Shown one piece after another: positions 60,133 through 64,000 of a stretch of DNA of 64,000 nt (position 1 is its first letter; every line of letters starts with the position of its first letter). Source of the stretch: Pontibacter ummariensis (lineage in GTDB: Bacteria > Bacteroidota > Bacteroidia > Cytophagales > Hymenobacteraceae); the NCBI RefSeq assembly GCF_900188175.1, contig NZ_FZOQ01000029.1, positions 1-64,000 on the forward strand. Direction: 5' to 3'. The notes beneath the pieces are model-generated. The model did no database searches and was not told the DNA's origin. It saw only the letters and a program-made list of their open reading frames with translations. The translations under genes and the position numbers were made by a program.

Positions 60133-61449
60133 ATGCCGCTACTCATTGTTGTCGCAGGAGTTATTGTCCTGCTTATCCTGATTCTTGCGTTCAGACTGAA
60201 TGCCTTTCTAGCCCTCATCTTGGTAGCCTTAGGGGTGGGTATCGCCGAGGGGATGCCCGTGAAGGATGCGCTGGAATCGGTACAGAAAGGAGTAGGGGAC
60301 ACGCTCGGCTCCCTGGTGCTCATTCTTGGCTTTGGCGCGATGCTGGGCAACCTGATATCGGAGAGTGGAGCGGCACAGCGGATTACCTATGGCCTGATCA
60401 GGCGCTTTGGTAAAAATAACTTGCAATGGGCTATGGTGCTGACGGGTTTCATTGTGGGCCTGCCCATGTTCTATACGGCTGGCTTTGTGATTCTTATCCC
60501 CTTGGTGTTTGCTGTGGCCTCCTCTGCCGGCCTGCCTCTGCTTTATGTAGGCGTTCCAATGGCGGCGGCGCTGTCTGTTACACACGGATTTCTGCCCCCA
60601 CACCCCGGGCCCACAGCGATTGCCGTTATCTTTGAGGCAGACATTACCCTTACCTTGCTTTATGGGTTGTGCTTAGCCGTGCCTACCATTGTAATCGCCG
60701 GCCCCCTGTTCAGTCGTATGCTAAAGCGCTACAAAACAGAGCCCCCTCAAAACCTGTTTACCCAGAAGCAGTTTTCGGAAGCGGAGATGCCGGGTTATGG
60801 TGTCAGTATCTTCACAGCACTGGTGCCTATTCTGCTCATGGCCACAGCCGCGATCCTGTCGCTTCTGCTGCCGATCACCTCTCCGCTAAGGCAGGTGTTT
60901 GAGTTTATCGGGGACCCGGTTATTGCCCTGCTCATCTCTGTACTGGTAGCCATCTTTACCCTGGGTCTGAACCGGGGCAAGCCGATGAGTGAGGTCATGA
61001 AAACAGTAACAGACTCCATTGCGGGCATTGCCATGATTCTGTTGATCATTGGGGGAGGAGGGGCCCTGAAACAGGTACTGGTGGATAGCGGTGTGGGCAA
61101 CGCGATCATCTCGCTCGTGGAGGATACGCAGTTGTCGCCGCTGTTTTTAGCCTGGTTTATTGCAGCGCTGTTGCGTGTGTGCCTGGGCTCCGCTACCGTG
61201 GCGGCCATCACGGCTGCTGGCATTGCATTGCCTCTGGTTGGCTCTACAGGGGTAAGCCCAGAGTTGATGGTGCTGACCATTGGGGCGGGCAGCCTCATGT
61301 TCTCACACGTAAACGATCCTGGCTTCTGGATCTTTAAAGAGTACTTTAATCTCACCATCCCGCAGACATTGGCCACCTGGTCGATCATGGAAACCATTGT
61401 TTCGGTGATGGGCCTGTTAGGGGTGCTGCTGCTAGACGCCTTTATTTAG
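60133..61449 (+). CDS. Gluconate:H+ symporter, GntP family
   Basis: This 438-residue inner-membrane protein has about twelve hydrophobic spans. Typical GntP stretches are LILGFGAMLGNLISESGAAQRI, GLPMFYTAGFVILIPL, SVTHGFLPPHPGPTAIAVIFEAD and LMFSHVNDPGFWIFKEYF. Length is normal. With the upstream FGGY kinase it forms a two-gene gluconate uptake and phosphorylation unit, ended by a strong terminator. Confidence 0.95.
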   Translation: MPLLIVVAGVIVLLILILAFRLNAFLALILVALGVGIAEGMPVKDALESVQKGVGDTLGSLVLILGFGAMLGNLISESGAAQRITYGLIRRFGKNNLQWAMVLTGFIVGLPMFYTAGFVILIPLVFAVASSAGLPLLYVGVPMAAALSVTHGFLPPHPGPTAIAVIFEADITLTLLYGLCLAVPTIVIAGPLFSRMLKRYKTEPPQNLFTQKQFSEAEMPGYGVSIFTALVPILLMATAAILSLLLPITSPLRQVFEFIGDPVIALLISVLVAIFTLGLNRGKPMSEVMKTVTDSIAGIAMILLIIGGGGALKQVLVDSGVGNAIISLVEDTQLSPLFLAWFIAALLRVCLGSATVAAITAAGIALPLVGSTGVSPELMVLTIGAGSLMFSHVNDPGFWIFKEYFNLTIPQTLATWSIMETIVSVMGLLGVLLLDAFI

Positions 61450-61477
61450 ATAAGCAAGATAAGGTATTTGCTTTGTT

Positions 61478-61520
61478 AAAGGGGATGGGGCCTAGCAAAC
61501 AGCTAGGCCCCATCCCCTTT
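61478..61520. terminator. Strong bidirectional terminator after the gluconate permease gene
   Basis: AAAGGGGATGGGGCCTAGC (61478-61496) pairs perfectly over 19 bp with 61502-61520 across AAACA. It separates the permease gene from the converging acetyltransferase gene, and the T tract is short. Confidence 0.8.
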
Positions 61521-61533
61521 AACCTTATAAGGC

Positions 61534-61815
61534 TTACTTGGCGAGTAAGTCTTGGTAGGTATCGTGCTCGCGAATGTACCGGGCAACCACAGGACAGGAG
61601 GCGATGACCTGGAAGTTGTTTTCCCGGGCAAAGTTTAAGCCTGCTTCAATAAGCTCATTTGCCAGGCCTTTTCCTCTTGCTGGTGCAGGTACAAAAGTGT
61701 GGGTAAAATTTAAAACGTCGGAGGACGGCTTGGCATAGGCCAGCTCGGCGTTCTGCGTGCCCAAATCGACGGTAAACTGTTGGTATTCCTGGTCGTGTTT
61801 TACTTTTATGTCCAT
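61534..61815 (-). CDS. Small GNAT acetyltransferase
   Basis: This 93-residue single domain contains YAKPSSDVLNFTHTFVPAPARGKGLANELIEAGLNFARENNFQVIASCPVVARYIREH. RGKGLA is the acetyl-CoA pyrophosphate loop, and SCPVVARYIREH is the signature of the very small YjdJ-type GNAT proteins. The catalytic target is unknown. It is leftward and monocistronic. Confidence 0.9.
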   Translation of the reverse strand: MDIKVKHDQEYQQFTVDLGTQNAELAYAKPSSDVLNFTHTFVPAPARGKGLANELIEAGLNFARENNFQVIASCPVVARYIREHDTYQDLLAK

Positions 61816-62055
61816 ATCTAGCCTGTCGTATTAAATTAATTAAGCCGGACTTTAGCTGTTGCTATCCGGTGGCATGGCTACTTTAACGTTTCCTTTTGTA
61901 TCAGGTTTATGGGGGAAGTACCGCTACTGGCATGCGCTAACTCCTCCTTCCCTTTGTAAAAAACCTCCCTCGGTTAGCGATAGCTATCTGTCCCGTAATT
62001 AATGCCTCTTATATGAGAAAACGGGTGTCTCCGGAATTGTTACGGTGCGTAGTAT

Positions 62056-62063
62056 TATCTTTG
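62056..62063 (+). promoter_or_regulatory. -7 element for the Bcr/CflA exporter gene
   Basis: TATCTTTG lies 16 bp before the ATG at 62080, giving a very short leader. TTG upstream is at 16 rather than 19-21 bp, so the match is partial. Confidence 0.4.
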
Positions 62064-62079
62064 CCCCTTAATTAAAGTT

Positions 62080-63312
62080 ATGACGCGGAAACAGTACTTC
62101 ATTATTGTTCTGATTTTAGGAGCGCTTTCTACAATCAGTCCATTTGCTATAGATATGTACCTGCCGGGCTTCCCGGCTATTGCAAAAGACCTTAACACGA
62201 CGATCTCCCAAGTACAGCTGTCGCTGACAAGTTACCTGATTGGCATTTCGGCTGGCCAGTTGCTTTACGGGCCCTTGCTGGACCGCTACGGAAGAAAAAC
62301 ACCGCTGTATATCGGCCTGGTTGTTTACATTCTTGCCTCCCTGGGTTGTGCCTTCGTAAACTCGGCCGACTCGCTGATAGCCATGCGCTTTTTGCAGGCC
62401 GTTGGAGGCTGCGCCGGCATGGTGGCAGCGCAGGCGCTGGTGCGTGATATTTTCCCGGTAGATAAAACCGCTCAGGCCTTCTCATTGCTGACCCTGGTGA
62501 TAGCGGTCTCACCCATGATCGCGCCTACCTTAGGGGGGTATGTAACAGCAGAGTTTGGCTGGCATGCCGTTTTTTTGATCCTGGCAGGCATCACAGTCCT
62601 TATCATGTTGGGGGTGTACGTTGCGTTACCAGAGGGGAAGCAGGCAGACCCTTCTATCTCGCTAAAGCCCAAACCCGTGCTAGGCAACTTCCTCATCGTA
62701 CTGAAGCAGCCGCAGTTCCTGATTTATGTGTTAGCGGGTGGCATTGCCACAGCGGCCCCTTTTGCCTACATCGCGGGTTCGTCGGATGTTTTTATCAACA
62801 TATACCACGTCAGTGAGAAGGAGTACGGCTGGATCTTTGCCTTTCTGGCTTTTGCGATGATCGGCTCAACACAACTGAACCATGTTCTCCTGAAGCGCTT
62901 TAGAAGTCAGCAGGTGGTATACGCGACCCTACTGTATCAGAATGTGGTAGGTATACTGTTGGTTGTCGGGGTGTGGCAGGGCTGGTTTGGCCTCTACAGC
63001 CTTATCTTGCTCATGTTCATCTTCCTGACGGGGCAGGGACTTACTAACCCAAATGCCTCGGCCCTGTCGTTGGCACCTTTTACAAAGCACACAGGCAGTG
63101 CAGCGGCCTTACTGGGTAGCTTCAGGATGGCCATGGGTGGCCTGGCCTCCGCTGTGGTGAGTATTTTACACAGTGGCACGGCACTGCCCATGGTCAGCGT
63201 GATGAGTCTTTGCACGCTGACAGGGCTTTTTATTCTGGTCGTTGGGAAGAGCACTGTCCGCTACCGGGCCAACAAACGGGAGGTGGAAGAAGATACGTCT
63301 GTGCTTTTATAG
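62080..63312 (+). CDS. Bcr/CflA family multidrug exporter (MFS)
   Basis: This 410-residue membrane protein has twelve predicted spans. The signature IDMYLPGFPAIAKDL and the MFS motif A in GPLLDRYGRKTPLYIGL are both typical of Bcr/CflA exporters, as are RFLQAVGGCAGMVAAQALVRDIF and GLTNPNASALSLAPF. It should export amphenicol, bicyclomycin-like or other drugs by proton antiport. The DUF4268 gene follows after 36 bp and may be co-transcribed. Confidence 0.94.
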   Translation: MTRKQYFIIVLILGALSTISPFAIDMYLPGFPAIAKDLNTTISQVQLSLTSYLIGISAGQLLYGPLLDRYGRKTPLYIGLVVYILASLGCAFVNSADSLIAMRFLQAVGGCAGMVAAQALVRDIFPVDKTAQAFSLLTLVIAVSPMIAPTLGGYVTAEFGWHAVFLILAGITVLIMLGVYVALPEGKQADPSISLKPKPVLGNFLIVLKQPQFLIYVLAGGIATAAPFAYIAGSSDVFINIYHVSEKEYGWIFAFLAFAMIGSTQLNHVLLKRFRSQQVVYATLLYQNVVGILLVVGVWQGWFGLYSLILLMFIFLTGQGLTNPNASALSLAPFTKHTGSAAALLGSFRMAMGGLASAVVSILHSGTALPMVSVMSLCTLTGLFILVVGKSTVRYRANKREVEEDTSVLL

Positions 63313-63348
63313 TTCTTTTTGTTTAGGCATTCCTCGTAAAACGCTACT

Positions 63349-63810
63349 ATGTACACAAGAGAAGAAGCATCGCAGCTACGGCAGGCCTTCTGGACTGCCT
63401 TTGGGCAGTATATTGCGCCACAGCCCTCTGCCGAAGGACTGAAAATCAACTGGTCGAATTATAAAACAGGACTCAAGGACGTGTATTTCCGGATGCGGGC
63501 AGAGAAGAAGCAGGCCTCTATCGCAATTGAGCTTACACACCCTGACCCTGAAATCCAGGCTTTGTTCTTTGAGCAGTTTGAAGAACTGAAAAATGTGCTG
63601 CACGGGTACATGGGAGAGGAGTGGGACTGGTTACTGCATACCACCGATGAGTACGGCAGGGTAATCAGCAGCATACAGAAAGAACTGCCGGGGGTTAACG
63701 TGTTCAACAAAGAGGACTGGCCAGCCCTTATCTCATTTTTCAAGCCCCGGATCATTGCCCTAGACGAATTCTGGTCCGATGCCAAGTACACCTTCGAGGC
63801 CCTGAAGTAG
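63349..63810 (+). CDS. DUF4268 domain protein
   Basis: This 153-residue soluble protein reads TREEASQLRQAFWTAFGQYIAPQPSAEGLKINWSNYKTGLKDVYFRMRAEKKQASIAIELTHPDPEIQALFFEQFEEL, the pattern of the DUF4268 family of unknown function. These domains appear alone or at the end of restriction-type proteins and have a nuclease-like fold. No catalytic motif is evident here. The exporter gene lies 36 bp upstream on the same strand. Confidence 0.88.
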   Translation: MYTREEASQLRQAFWTAFGQYIAPQPSAEGLKINWSNYKTGLKDVYFRMRAEKKQASIAIELTHPDPEIQALFFEQFEELKNVLHGYMGEEWDWLLHTTDEYGRVISSIQKELPGVNVFNKEDWPALISFFKPRIIALDEFWSDAKYTFEALK

Positions 63811-64000
63811 CCTTGCTATGTTAGGCTTTAGCAGCATGAGCTTTATGTACTGCTTTTTCTGAAAGAGAGGTATAACACTGACCTGTAACTTGTTCCTGCT
63901 TTTAGGTCTATATTCTTTGATAGGCCACGCAAAACGGTGATTTGGGAAGCTGCAAAAAAATGAGTAATATGTACGTTCGTTTGAGCATATACCGGTAGAA
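63811..64000. other. Right-edge region without a gene
   Basis: No reading frame, tRNA or terminator is supported in the last 190 bp. Confidence 0.4.

Noticed and set aside
60795..61397. Antisense frame within the gluconate permease gene
   Set aside because: The permease frame is fully supported by motifs; the reverse frame is Ala/Ser/Thr-rich with no family.
1..64000. CRISPR array, insertion sequence, prophage, tRNA or rRNA
   Set aside because: No regularly spaced direct repeats, transposase or integrase reading frames, tRNA-like TTCRA loops or rRNA segments were recognised in any gap.

Overview
The window looks like chromosomal DNA of a Bacteroidota bacterium, most likely Cytophagales/Hymenobacteraceae (Pontibacter- or Hymenobacter-like). 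This placement is an inference from gene families, since no rRNA or tRNA is present. The signs are a SusC/SusD pair, a BlaI repressor with an M56 peptidase carrying a TonB-type C-terminus, many short lipoproteins with a Cys near residue 17-28, paired amidohydrolases with TolB-type propellers, and several promoters of the Bacteroidota form TTG-N19/20-TAnnTTTG. About 50 protein genes are supported. I see no CRISPR array, insertion sequence or prophage.

Layout. 0.3-2.8 kb: leftward blaI / M56-TonB / TonB-lipoprotein operon behind two palindromic operators. 3.2-8.0 kb: susC-susD with a leader of about 350 nt that ends in a terminator-like hairpin. 8.1-9.4 kb: histidine phosphatase and GNAT enzyme, leftward. 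9.6-21.1 kb: a tightly packed ten-gene rightward operon (SDR, epimerase, glycosidase-epimerase fusion, zinc alcohol dehydrogenase, Gfo/Idh oxidoreductase, one GT4 and three paralogous CgeB-like glycosyltransferases, methyltransferase), closed by a strong terminator. I read it as the pathway for an unidentified glycan or glycoconjugate, and it is the best candidate here for an undescribed system. 21.2 kb: Nudix hydrolase. 22.3-27.0 kb: a curli-type amyloid locus with a 600-residue curlin-repeat protein built by internal duplication, a small curlin-like subunit, a CsgH-like protein and a propeller lipoprotein. No CsgG/E/F secretion genes are visible.

27-31.4 kb: HNH protein, nicotinate phosphoribosyltransferase, a DUF6687-like protein and a tandem universal stress protein. 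31.4-33.1 kb: small lipoproteins and a lipoprotein nuclease; two neighbours share an unassigned Cys-rich module. 33.3-36.7 kb: a giant propeller-amidohydrolase. 37.2-43.1 kb: sbcD and sbcC separated by a PfkB-family sugar kinase. 43.3-45.9 kb: rhodanese lipoprotein, ArsR-family regulator, and catalase with a clear promoter overlapped by an inverted repeat. 46-54.9 kb: BamA-like protein, two tandem amidohydrolase genes with partly lost metal motifs, PhoD-type phosphatase and M61 peptidase. 55.2-57.3 kb: a disordered Arg/Asp/Tyr/Ser-rich protein, META lipoprotein and HTH regulator. 57.3-58.4 kb: mostly non-coding with one or two small leftward membrane/secreted ORFs. 58.4-61.5 kb: gluconate kinase and permease. 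61.5-63.8 kb: small acetyltransferase, Bcr/CflA drug exporter and a DUF4268 protein. Promoters, operators and hairpins were found by eye, so their exact limits are approximate.
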